Origin: an uncultured Candidatus Melainabacteria bacterium
GTDB taxonomy: Bacteria; Cyanobacteriota; Vampirovibrionia; Gastranaerophilales; Gastranaerophilaceae
Assembly: GCA_949398305.1 (NCBI GenBank)
Contig: CASLVD010000011.1
Location: 1 to 38,502, forward strand
DNA: 38,502 nt
Reading direction: 5' to 3'
Below, in pieces: positions 9,501 to 16,173 of the stretch. The notes beneath the pieces are model-generated. The model saw nothing but the letters and a program-made list of their open reading frames with translations, was not told the origin of the DNA and did not search any database. The stretch's first letter is position 1, and each line of letters opens with the position of its first letter. Both the position numbers and the translations under genes were made by a program.

Positions 9501-10362
9501 TGCTCAGGAAAAATTCATTGAAGTACTTGCAAAATACGGTTCTTCAGAAATAATAAGTGCATTTGTAAATGACAAGAAAAATGATTCTACTATTATTAAA
9601 ACGTTGTACTTAAAATGTACAAACAAAATGGTGAAATCAGAATTACTAAGTATGCTTCCGAAAGATACAATCCATCAAATGATTTCTGACGGTATTATTG
9701 CAAACCTGAACGATATAGACACTAAAATCCTAAAGGAATTCTTGTTAAAAAACGGCGCAATAATGAGTAATTCTAACTTTGCAAGCTACAGAAAGTATTT
9801 CTCCCTTGATGATTGGACAAAAATTCTTAACGAAAGAAATACAGCACGCGGAATTATTTCCCCAAAAACCAACCCTCAAGACACTGTACAAGAAACACCA
9901 GAATCCCAAACAGAATATGCTAAAAATCCGATGCAGTCAAATCCTGCATTTGGACCAAAGCAGCCTAAACAGCCGGAACAAAATGAACCTATTCCACAAA
10001 CAAGATTCCAAGCCGGTGAAACCGTCAAAACATTATCTGACGGCACTGTAATAACAAATCAAGGAACTACTTTTGCAGGAATCAGCAACAACATCGCAGA
10101 CGATGCATTCAAAATTGTTGATAAGCCTAAACAAAACAAAGAAGGTTCACCAATCGGCATGAATGATGAAGTTCTAACCCCGGGTTCTGAAGAATGGAAA
10201 CGCAAATATAACAAACAGCAAGAACCGCCAAAGACAGCATTTACAATGGCTTCAATGGATGAAGATGAAGACGATTTTGGAATGCCGTTTGGCTCAAACA
10301 AAGTCGGTATGGGAACGAAAATCAACAAAAAATTCCCTAAAGGTTTCAGATTTAACGCATAA
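6544..10362 (+). CDS. Very large (1272 aa) helical and low-complexity protein of unknown function
   Basis: Not recognised. Residues 1-90 are Ser/Thr/Gln/Ala low complexity. Residues about 95-775 are charged, Lys/Glu-rich and mostly helical. They include two copies of a roughly 52-residue repeat: SPEWKNKTYKEK...YTQLSDDEKEAY at about 228-280 and SEEWKKLTKEEK...YAKLSPEDKKTY at about 361-413. Residues about 775-900 are a Pro/Ser/Thr linker. Residues about 903-1104 are a second helical, HEAT-like region. The tail (1105-1272) is Pro/Gln rich, then acidic (DEDEDDFG), and ends in KKFPKGFRFNA. There is no signal peptide and no membrane segment. Only a weak GAGA precedes the ATG. A strong terminator begins at the stop codon. 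A scaffold or structural role is possible but is inference only. Confidence 0.75.
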   Translation: MALDNDVKRLDQASGTTTPQTTSPAKQDDASASTSTSTSGSSTAGSLFTSDQNSTQTTSQPKASSSGSVFTDAKEAKKTETATAQNTGSAEPKKPKKEKDFTEKEVIDFINSLDKALPEKEKIKLIKKHFALKNKKDITELIQRAQVVATTDKLFAQLKIDSQLSTEKLNKEMREKLDEEIYIDALQRLSGKSKEEATKIYRNNKKNTRAEETPKKTSDEPLVTDEELLSPEWKNKTYKEKIDVYMELYLERNDKKYTQLSDDEKEAYRQKEIQKLNKFLKENNRGIGLDNANASKQMMMLPEYINVLEALNKKETSIDQFLNWNPNRQKKFIKQTNHETSLNNTIEKANNIKNLISEERRNSEEWKKLTKEEKLYIYADAYFTKNNPEYAKLSPEDKKTYLTTKTDEVLSCILGDLSKELSTNDLKKEKDKLLEIATQCLELAEQGKLTKKELDNITYSTMAKEMDHETVEAFNDIIAKNPNANIRQLKQAVRKNDSISGNQKNAMLKTLRHLETLDSDGIVYEKKNYHKIALQNNCDTLDEFINQYITKESSTEQISELAQNISPKEILILKARLEKLGFDKEYITKTLSASRDFKIAEAMTEENGAKIEEELHCQNTYCDDREGVIRKRNTIFQVVKLKTVEDITLQSVNRGDREYIKDNSAALNETFSPETVIKIQKNIAKSDEVSDAGKAIAAETIIETAKSDTVRVQYSKELSSDENTSAAFLEGLAAGSKYVTTNSAKTEYNSYVETAAASFPPETQSVIKTAMKTGKVSQETLSRTTPPAAYDSPSESSRSSGNKSSSSTGNYQPAANNSAPQASPQAPVSTPIAPTGPVVYGASNHAPTTTPNIIDTTSDTRPTYNTPTTRAYSPSENDSKSAAPVSKPHTTQNKTQVKDATTSALEAKRDAVGEKILQYQEHVKESYIERTNKNISEEDAKTIAEIITTEDSSNIPEEMHEKIKEIFEKNNINAIYDIITTEFGANAQEKFIEVLAKYGSSEIISAFVNDKKNDSTIIKTLYLKCTNKMVKSELLSMLPKDTIHQMISDGIIANLNDIDTKILKEFLLKNGAIMSNSNFASYRKYFSLDDWTKILNERNTARGIISPKTNPQDTVQETPESQTEYAKNPMQSNPAFGPKQPKQPEQNEPIPQTRFQAGETVKTLSDGTVITNQGTTFAGISNNIADDAFKIVDKPKQNKEGSPIGMNDEVLTPGSEEWKRKYNKQQEPPKTAFTMASMDEDEDDFGMPFGSNKVGMGTKINKKFPKGFRFNA

Positions 10363-10399
10363 AGAACCGGTAATCAAGATTTGACAACCGGTTCTTTTT
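10361..10399 (+). terminator. Rho-independent terminator of the 6544 gene
   Basis: AAAGAACCGGT (10361-10371) pairs perfectly with ACCGGTTCTTT (10387-10397) over 11 bp around a 15-nt loop and runs into TTTTT. The first stem base pairs overlap the stop codon. Confidence 0.92.
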
Positions 10400-10426
10400 A
10401 TGTTGTAATCTTTTTACAGCAGGCGG

Positions 10427-10525
10427 GGGTAAATATTGCCACCAACAGTCTTGAGAATTGTAAAGTCAATGTATAGATTGGGTAAATATTGCCACCAACC
10501 ATCTTGAAAATTGCAAAGTCAATTT
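10427..10525 (+). repeat. Two-copy 53-bp direct repeat containing a promoter
   Basis: GGGTAAATATTGCCACCAAC begins at 10427 and again at 10480, and similarity continues for about 46 bp through TTGARAATTGYAAAGTCAAT. Each copy contains promoter-like boxes: TTGAGA-N17-TAGATT in copy one and TTGAAA-N17-TATAAA in copy two. A more diverged relative begins at 21869 after ftsY, so this may be a small dispersed family. Confidence 0.8.
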
Positions 10526-10532
10526 ATATAAA
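10504..10532 (+). promoter_or_regulatory. Promoter for ispH-rpsA
   Basis: TTGAAA (10504-10509), 17 bp, TATAAA (10527-10532) in the second repeat copy. A start near 10539 gives a leader of about 44 nt to ispH. The equivalent positions in copy one (TTGAGA at 10451, TAGATT at 10474) form a weaker second promoter. Confidence 0.65.
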
Positions 10533-10582
10533 AGAGCACTACGGTAACCCTGTGAGTCCAATAGAAAGAAGACAATTATAAA

Positions 10583-11455
10583 TTGCCGAAAGAAATTAAA
10601 TTAGCAAAATTTGCAGGTTTTTGTTACGGAGTAAAAAGAGCCGTTGAAACTGTTAAAAAGCTGAAAACTGAAAACCCTGAACGCAATATTTGTGTGTTAG
10701 GCGAACTTATACACAATTCTCAGGTTATTGAGGAATTAAATGCGTTAGGGATTCAGTCATTAAAAGAATTACCGCAAAAAGGTAACGGTATTTGTGTTGT
10801 CAGAAGCCACGGCGAAAGTCCAGAAGTCTTTAAAAAGATTGAAAAAGCAGGGTTTGAAGTTTATGATCTCACCTGTCCGGATGTTAAAAAAGTTCAACAG
10901 CAAGCCATTGAACTTGCAAAAGAAGGCTATTATGTAGTAATTGTAGGAAAAGCCGAACATCCTGAAGTAATTGCAATTAAAGCAAATGCCCAACAATTCA
11001 GTGACAAAGTTATTGTTGCATCTGACATAAACCAGCTTGAGCCGTTTGCACAAAAACTAAAATCTCATAAAAAAATCGGTGTAGTTGTTCAAACTACACA
11101 AATGCTTTCTACTTTAAACGAGATAATAACATATTTAACACCGCTTTCCAAAGAATTAAAAATTGCCAATACAATCTGCCAGAGTACCTCAATGCGCCAA
11201 TCAGAAGCCATTGAACTTGCAAAACAAAGCGATTTGATGATTGTTGTCGGCTCTAAAAAAAGTGCAAATACAACCCACTTAGCAGAAATTTTAAGAAATA
11301 CAGCTTCAACAATTCACATTGAAACCGATGCTGAATTAGAAGCATATAACGAACTAATTGAAAAATCACAAAAAATTTCTATTACGGCAGGAGCTTCAAC
11401 TCCGCAAAACGTAATAGACAAAGTCATTGAAAACATACAAAGAAAAGGAGAATAA
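10583..11455 (+). CDS. ispH: 4-hydroxy-3-methylbut-2-enyl diphosphate reductase
   Basis: Last enzyme of the MEP isoprenoid pathway; it reduces HMBPP to IPP and DMAPP with a [4Fe-4S] cluster. The three cluster cysteines are in their family contexts: Cys14 (AGFCYGVKRA), Cys98 (DLTCPDVKK) and Cys199 (TICQSTSMRQ). The HGESPEV, GKAEHPEV and SKKSANTTHLAEI substrate-site motifs are also present. The 290-residue length is normal. The start is TTG at 10583, preceded by a loose AGAAAGAAG; no ATG is available in frame near the conserved N-terminus. The S1-protein gene follows after 3 bp, an order that mirrors the IspH-S1 fusion proteins known in some Firmicutes. Confidence 0.95.
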   Translation: MPKEIKLAKFAGFCYGVKRAVETVKKLKTENPERNICVLGELIHNSQVIEELNALGIQSLKELPQKGNGICVVRSHGESPEVFKKIEKAGFEVYDLTCPDVKKVQQQAIELAKEGYYVVIVGKAEHPEVIAIKANAQQFSDKVIVASDINQLEPFAQKLKSHKKIGVVVQTTQMLSTLNEIITYLTPLSKELKIANTICQSTSMRQSEAIELAKQSDLMIVVGSKKSANTTHLAEILRNTASTIHIETDAELEAYNELIEKSQKISITAGASTPQNVIDKVIENIQRKGE

Positions 11456-11458
11456 AAA

Positions 11459-12520
11459 ATGACACAAGTATTAGACGAATTCGAAAAACTATTAGAAGAA
11501 AGTTTTTCAAACGGACACTCAGTAGCAGATATCGTTGAAGGTTCTGTATTGAGAAAAGATCAAGACGGCTACCTAATCAGCGTTCGCGGTGCTAAAACAG
11601 AAGCTTTCTTACCAAATAAAGAAATCTCATCTTCAGAAGAAGAAACTCCGTTAGAAATCGGTGATGTTAAAGAATTCTACGTTCTTAAAGAAGAACATGA
11701 TGAAGACGGTATGTTACTTTCATTAAAAAGACTTGCATTTGCTCAAGCTTGGGCACAACTTAACGATGCTAAAGTTCAAGGCGATACAATCCTTGCAAAA
11801 GTTGTTTCAGTTGTTAAAGGCGGTGTATTAGTTGATGTAGCTGATTTGAAAGGTTTCATTCCATCTTCTCAACTTAGAACAGGAACTCCGTTTGACGGTC
11901 TTTTAGATCAAAAAATCGAAGTTAAAGTTCTTGAAGCTGATCCTAAGAAAAATAAACTTATCCTATCTCAAAGACAAGCTGTTGCAGAACAAAGAGATCA
12001 AGTTGTTGACAACATCTTAGCATCATTAGAAGAAGATCAAATCGTTAAAGGTGAAGTTGTAAGAATCGCAGATTTCGGTGCATTCGTTGACATCAACGGT
12101 ATTGACGGTTTACTTCCAATTTCTGAAATTTCTTGGCAAAGAATTAAACACCCATCAGATGTTATTTCTTTAGGCGAAACTTTAGAAGTTAAAATTATCA
12201 AAATTGATAACGAACTAAAAAGAATTTCACTATCACTAAAAAGAATGGGCGAAGATCCATGGCAGCAAATTGAAGGCCAATTCTCTGAAGGTCAGGTAAT
12301 TTCAGGTACTGTAAATAAAGTTACAGGATTTGGAGCATTCATCAATATTTTCCCTGGTGTTGAAGCATTATTACCGGTTTCTGAAATGGCAGAAGAAAAC
12401 GTTAATCCGTTCAACAAATTCAAAGTTGGTGACAGTGTTGAAGTTTTAATCAAAAAATTCACACCTCAAGAACACAGAATTGCATTGAGCATTAAAGATA
12501 TCAATAGTGATGCTGAATAA
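11459..12520 (+). CDS. rpsA: Ribosomal protein S1 homologue with four S1 domains
   Basis: 353 residues with four OB-fold S1 repeats at about 20-88, 102-170, 190-262 and 272-345. The third and fourth have the classic pattern (GEVVRIADFGAFVDINGIDGLLPISEIS; GTVNKVTGFGAFINIF). S1 holds mRNA on the 30S subunit. Cyanobacterial and related S1 proteins are shorter than the six-domain enterobacterial one, and this size fits. AAAGGAG lies at the end of ispH. Codon choice is more biased (GAA, AAA, GTT, CTT) than in the neighbours, as expected for a highly expressed gene. A strong terminator follows. Confidence 0.92.
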   Translation: MTQVLDEFEKLLEESFSNGHSVADIVEGSVLRKDQDGYLISVRGAKTEAFLPNKEISSSEEETPLEIGDVKEFYVLKEEHDEDGMLLSLKRLAFAQAWAQLNDAKVQGDTILAKVVSVVKGGVLVDVADLKGFIPSSQLRTGTPFDGLLDQKIEVKVLEADPKKNKLILSQRQAVAEQRDQVVDNILASLEEDQIVKGEVVRIADFGAFVDINGIDGLLPISEISWQRIKHPSDVISLGETLEVKIIKIDNELKRISLSLKRMGEDPWQQIEGQFSEGQVISGTVNKVTGFGAFINIFPGVEALLPVSEMAEENVNPFNKFKVGDSVEVLIKKFTPQEHRIALSIKDINSDAE

Positions 12521-12546
12521 TTAGCAAAAACGATAATTTATGTATT

Positions 12547-12580
12547 AGCGGCGCAAAAATATTTTTGCGCCGCTTTTATA
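12547..12580 (+). terminator. Rho-independent terminator after rpsA
   Basis: AGCGGCGCAAAAAT (12547-12560) is directly followed by its perfect reverse complement ATTTTTGCGCCGCT (12561-12574), then TTTTAT. Folding would leave a small loop of A/T bases. It rules out a TTG at 12565 as the start of the next gene. Confidence 0.93.
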
Positions 12581-12588
12581 TAAGTATT

Positions 12589-13161
12589 ATGAAACTAACG
12601 AAACTTAAAGCTTATCTGACAGAGCCTTCAAAGTGCTTTATTCCAAAGTGCAAAGCTCATTGTTGTATAAATGCGCCGTTACCTGAAGATTTCTTACCAA
12701 AGCATCAGGATAAAATACAACGTCAAATTTTTGGCAGCTTTAACATGGGAGTAAATGATCTTCGAGATACATATAACTCTATCATTTACAGTACACGTCC
12801 TATTATTTTTATTGGTTATGATACCGAAGGTAAAATGCTTGCAACCATTTCACCTGAAATGGTAGAAAAATTAAACATCCAAAGTATGGAAGATGTAAAT
12901 AGATTATTGAACGAATATGAAGCAAGAAAAATATATAATTACTGTCCATTTATCCAAAGCGACGCAAGATGCAGTGTTTATTCAGAACGTCCGCCAATTT
13001 GCAGGGAATTCGGCACTGAACCGGGAGATATAAATAAGTGTCCGGAAAAAGCTTCCCGACTTGAAATTGCTAAATACAAAGCAAAAGATTTCATTGACTT
13101 ATATAAAGAAGTATTTAAAACAATGTGGAAACAAATCCGCAACAAAAAGCCTGTCGAGTAA
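12589..13161 (+). CDS. YkgJ-family cysteine-cluster (CxxxCxxxCC-type) protein
   Basis: 190 residues from ATG 12589. The N-terminal cluster CFIPKCKAHCC (about residues 15-25) and the C-terminal YCPFIQSDARCSVYSERP-PICREFG and NKCP cysteines match the zinc- or iron-chelating YkgJ/CxxCxxCC family, a presumed metal-binding domain of unknown role. I chose ATG 12589 because an upstream in-frame TTG lies inside the terminator hairpin. No Shine-Dalgarno sequence is visible. TATATA (12577-12582) ends 6 nt before the ATG, which could allow a leaderless message. Confidence 0.85.
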   Translation: MKLTKLKAYLTEPSKCFIPKCKAHCCINAPLPEDFLPKHQDKIQRQIFGSFNMGVNDLRDTYNSIIYSTRPIIFIGYDTEGKMLATISPEMVEKLNIQSMEDVNRLLNEYEARKIYNYCPFIQSDARCSVYSERPPICREFGTEPGDINKCPEKASRLEIAKYKAKDFIDLYKEVFKTMWKQIRNKKPVE

Positions 13162-13216
13162 AATTTTTCTTATACATAATGTACTCTATATCTTTGTAAA
13201 GGAAACATCTCAAAAA

Positions 13217-14344
13217 CTACCCCCCCCCCCGAAGTTCAGTATTCACAGGTATTTTGACCAAATTCGCTTTTTGTTTGAAATATTTAGTACAAGGTTCTTC
13301 GACCAAATGGTATGTAAAAATTCCCATACATATTGCTGTTGATAATACTAAAAATATATTCAAAATCGGATAAGAATATACAAAACCCGGATGTATTTTC
13401 CATATTAAATTTTGAAACATTTCATAGATAAAAATATGAGTCATATAAATTGAATAAGTATATTTGGACAAATTTACATAAATATCTTTATCGAAAAATT
13501 TAGAAATAAATCCTTTATTAAACATAAATAAAACAATAATTCCAACAAATGCCACAATAAAAATCATATGATTTTTAAAACATAGTTTGTGCAATAATAA
13601 ATTATTGATAATAAAATACAAACAAACAAATTCACATATGGTAAGTAATATTTTTGATTTCAGAGAAATTATACAATTTTGAATCTTATCAACATTTCTT
13701 TTATACCAATCTCCAATAAAATACCCTAACCCAATTCCACCTATAGCACGCATCATACCAACATTAAAAATATAATAAAATGTTTGTTCATGATTATTAA
13801 TTTTACCGCCTTTTGCCTGTATTAAAAAGGTGTAGACAGTAAAAACACTAAGGGCAACAAATAAATCAACATATTTTTTATCAACATTTTTCAAAAGGTA
13901 AAATAACAATGTTAATACCCATAACATAGAAGACACATACCAGAACTGTCCGACATTCTTAACTTCTAAAACCATACCTGTACCATTTAAACATAATAGA
14001 TTTAAAATATTATCATACAGTGTAAATTTCACCAGCCCTGTAAATGAAAACACAAAATATAACAACATACAAAAAATCAAAACAGGATAAAGTCTTACAA
14101 GTTTCTTTTTCAAAAATGTCCATAATGAGATACTTGATTTAAAAGTTAAAACAAAAAACACGCCTGATAATATAAAAAACAAATCAACTGCTTTTTGTCC
14201 GTTACAAGTCATCTTAAACAGATGATCATACAAATTTATATCTGCAAACAATCCATGCAGCCTGCTATTTTTAAATAAATGAAAACATATAATTACAATA
14301 CACCCTATCAAGCGTAAAAATTCTATATTTCTAATTTTTGACAT
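13217..14344 (-). CDS. Acyltransferase 3 family membrane protein (OafA-like)
   Basis: 375 residues with about ten membrane helices. The N-terminal NIEFLRLIGCIVIICFHLF, with its conserved Arg and His, and the SGVFFVLTF segment are typical of acyltransferase 3 proteins that O-acetylate surface glycans. ATG 14344 is preferred over an in-frame TTG at 14359, because GAGAAAG sits 6-13 bp before it. It is the last gene of the minus-strand surface-polymer operon, following the SDR by 15 bp. The C-terminus is encoded by an 11-G tract (13220-13230) that reads ELRGGG-stop. One G more would add a 16-residue tail; one fewer would end three codons later. Confidence 0.88.
   Translation of the reverse strand: MSKIRNIEFLRLIGCIVIICFHLFKNSRLHGLFADINLYDHLFKMTCNGQKAVDLFFILSGVFFVLTFKSSISLWTFLKKKLVRLYPVLIFCMLLYFVFSFTGLVKFTLYDNILNLLCLNGTGMVLEVKNVGQFWYVSSMLWVLTLLFYLLKNVDKKYVDLFVALSVFTVYTFLIQAKGGKINNHEQTFYYIFNVGMMRAIGGIGLGYFIGDWYKRNVDKIQNCIISLKSKILLTICEFVCLYFIINNLLLHKLCFKNHMIFIVAFVGIIVLFMFNKGFISKFFDKDIYVNLSKYTYSIYMTHIFIYEMFQNLIWKIHPGFVYSYPILNIFLVLSTAICMGIFTYHLVEEPCTKYFKQKANLVKIPVNTELRGGG
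13220..13230. repeat. Homopolymer tract of 11 C/G at the acyltransferase 3' end
   Basis: Eleven consecutive C on the + strand (G in the gene's sense) in an otherwise AT-rich region. The tract makes the last four codons (CGG-GGG-GGG-GGG) before TAG. Such runs slip during replication, so the C-terminus may vary between cells; a sequencing miscount is the alternative. Confidence 0.9.
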
Positions 14345-14359
14345 ACTTTTCTTTCTCAA

Positions 14360-15424
14360 TTATTTCTTAAAATTTTCAATCAACCTGCTATACATATCTT
14401 CCAGACTGACTGACGGAGTCCAGCCGGTATCTAAATAGTATTTAGTAGTATCTAAATAGTATTTAGTAGTATCTAAATAGTATTTAGTAGTATCCGGATA
14501 CAACCTGTCATCAACATTTATTTTCAAATTCGAACTCGGGTATTTCTTACATAACATTTCTGCCATTTCTCGAATTGAACAGGTTGTATCCGGATTTGCA
14601 ATATTATAGACTTCTCCGTTATGTCCTATTTCTGACATCAGCAATAAAGCTATAACACAATCCGTCACATAACAATAACTTCTAACAGTTAACCCCGGTG
14701 TCTTTAATATAATATCTTTATTTTCGACAATATTTCTTGCAAACTGCGCAAAAACCCGATTATCATTATAATCCACACCTGAACCGATTATTTGAGACAG
14801 ACGTGCAATTTTTACCGGCACATCATACTGTGAAAAATACGCACAGCACATATTTTCGGCAAGCCTTTTACCAAGCGGATATGAATTTCTGACTTTCATT
14901 AAATCCATATATCCATAATCACTTTCTTTTAACGGTTCAACACGTTCTGTAGAGATATTTCCATAAACCTCCATTGAAGAAAGATATATAACACTTTTTA
15001 CAGCTTTATCTTTTGCGAATTCCAGAATATTTTTTGTTCCGATAACAATAGTATCAATAGTTTCAACAGGATTTTCAACGAAACCTTTTGATGCTGTACC
15101 ATTTGCTGTGTGTATTATAAAATCAACGGCAGGACAATTTATTTTTTCTGTTATATCCTGAAATATAAAATGCAAGTTAGGTGTTATTTTATCCGCAAAT
15201 TTTTTTATAGTCTTTTCTTTGTTTCTTGCCAGTGCATATATCGTAATATTTAAATCATACTTTTCATTTGCCAGAAGCAGTGCAGTTATAATTTGAAAAG
15301 CAATCATGCCGGTTGCTCCGGTTATTAAAATTGAAGAATTTTTATAAAAATCCCAATTTATACACTTTGAATTAAGAATTTCAAAACTATCATTTTTTTC
15401 AATTTCATTTAAAAATTTTATCAT
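14360..15424 (-). CDS. NAD(P)-dependent SDR epimerase/dehydratase of a CDP-alditol-type locus
   Basis: 354 residues, extended SDR. The Rossmann motif is ITGATGMIA (residues 34-42; the usual third Gly is Ala42). The catalytic set is Ser149/150 (IYLSSMEVYG), Tyr182 and Lys186 (SYPLGK). A family-like C-terminal phrase GWTPSVSLED is at 334-343. Just before it, residues 311-331 are three exact copies of DTTKYYL, where one would be expected. The gene overlaps the cytidylyltransferase gene by 4 bp. The pair recalls the two halves of Haemophilus Bcs1 (IspD-like plus SDR), which makes CDP-ribitol, but the true product is not shown by sequence. Confidence 0.85.
   Translation of the reverse strand: MIKFLNEIEKNDSFEILNSKCINWDFYKNSSILITGATGMIAFQIITALLLANEKYDLNITIYALARNKEKTIKKFADKITPNLHFIFQDITEKINCPAVDFIIHTANGTASKGFVENPVETIDTIVIGTKNILEFAKDKAVKSVIYLSSMEVYGNISTERVEPLKESDYGYMDLMKVRNSYPLGKRLAENMCCAYFSQYDVPVKIARLSQIIGSGVDYNDNRVFAQFARNIVENKDIILKTPGLTVRSYCYVTDCVIALLLMSEIGHNGEVYNIANPDTTCSIREMAEMLCKKYPSSNLKINVDDRLYPDTTKYYLDTTKYYLDTTKYYLDTGWTPSVSLEDMYSRLIENFKK
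14428..14490 (-). repeat. Perfect 3 x 21-bp tandem repeat inside the SDR gene
   Basis: Units at 14428-14448, 14449-14469 and 14470-14490 are identical (TATCTAAATAGTATTTAGTA plus G). The period is a multiple of three, so copy number can change without a frameshift. Each unit adds DTTKYYL just before the conserved GWTP. Confidence 0.97.
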
Positions 15425-16173
15425 TTTGTCCCCATTTTTATACCAAATGCATCTAAATCTTCCTTATAGCGGATTAGTGCTCTTAAAATATACAAATCTT
15501 CTATTGTTGTAATTTTTATATTTCCGCGGTTACCGCCAATCATAAATGTTGTTTTTCCAAGAGTCTTATAAAGAGTACAAGAATCTACAATATCAACATA
15601 ATCAGGATTCTTTTCTCTCGTAATTTCATGAGCTTCCAAAATTTCATCAAGAATAAAAGACTGAGGTGCTTGAGCTGAATATGTATTTTTACGATAAGGA
15701 ACAGTTTTAGGATTCACGTTATTATCACTTATCAATATTGTTTCAAAACAGGAAGTACAGGTTATCGCGTTACCGTTTTTGCTTGCACACTCAATATTTC
15801 TTGAAATTACATCCTGCGTAATATTTGGTCTAACGCCGTCATGAATTAACACAATCGAATCACCTGAGTTTTCTTTTCTTGCAAGAACAAGTGCGTTATA
15901 AATTGAATCCTGACCTGTAGCACCGCCTTTTACGATTCCTGCGGTCTTAGTTATATAGTGGAATTTGACCAGATCCTGCATATACTCATAATAATCAGGA
16001 TGAATTGCGATATAAATTTTATCAATTTGTTCATGTTTTTGAAACAATTCAAGAGTATGAACAATAATAGGTTTATCATTAATTTTCAAAAACTGTTTTG
16101 GAACAGATTTTTCTCCACGGCTTAAGCGCTGACCGGTTCCGCCGGCAAAAACTATTGCAATATTATTTCTCAT
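15421..16173 (-). CDS. IspD/TarI-like cytidylyltransferase
   Basis: 250 residues. The nucleotide-binding motif AGGTGQRL (10-17), the PKQFL (25-29), VLIHDGVRP and the C-terminal GNRGNIKITTIEDLYIL identify the IspD/TarI group that joins CMP to a polyol phosphate. The genomic setting, beside an SDR and two TagF-like transferases, favours a ribitol- or other alditol-phosphate substrate over methylerythritol phosphate, so I do not name it ispD. It overlaps the TagF-like gene upstream by 11 bp and the SDR downstream by 4 bp, a sign of tight translational coupling. It could still be the cell's only IspD; the rest of the genome would decide. Confidence 0.85.
   Translation of the reverse strand: MRNNIAIVFAGGTGQRLSRGEKSVPKQFLKINDKPIIVHTLELFQKHEQIDKIYIAIHPDYYEYMQDLVKFHYITKTAGIVKGGATGQDSIYNALVLARKENSGDSIVLIHDGVRPNITQDVISRNIECASKNGNAITCTSCFETILISDNNVNPKTVPYRKNTYSAQAPQSFILDEILEAHEITREKNPDYVDIVDSCTLYKTLGKTTFMIGGNRGNIKITTIEDLYILRALIRYKEDLDAFGIKMGTK

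Noticed and set aside
10427-10525. Repeat pair as a short CRISPR array
   Set aside because: Only two copies, the similarity covers nearly the whole period so there is no unique spacer, and no cas gene is present.
10533-10582. Structured RNA or riboswitch in the ispH leader (CACTACGGTAACCCTGTGAG)
   Set aside because: Only a broken short stem can be drawn and no known riboswitch core is seen.
12565-12588. In-frame TTG that would add eight residues to the YkgJ-type protein
   Set aside because: It lies in the right arm of the rpsA terminator hairpin, and the extra residues are not part of the family; ATG 12589 is used.
15421-16173. Naming the cytidylyltransferase ispD
   Set aside because: The operon context points to a polyol-phosphate substrate; motifs alone do not separate IspD from TarI.
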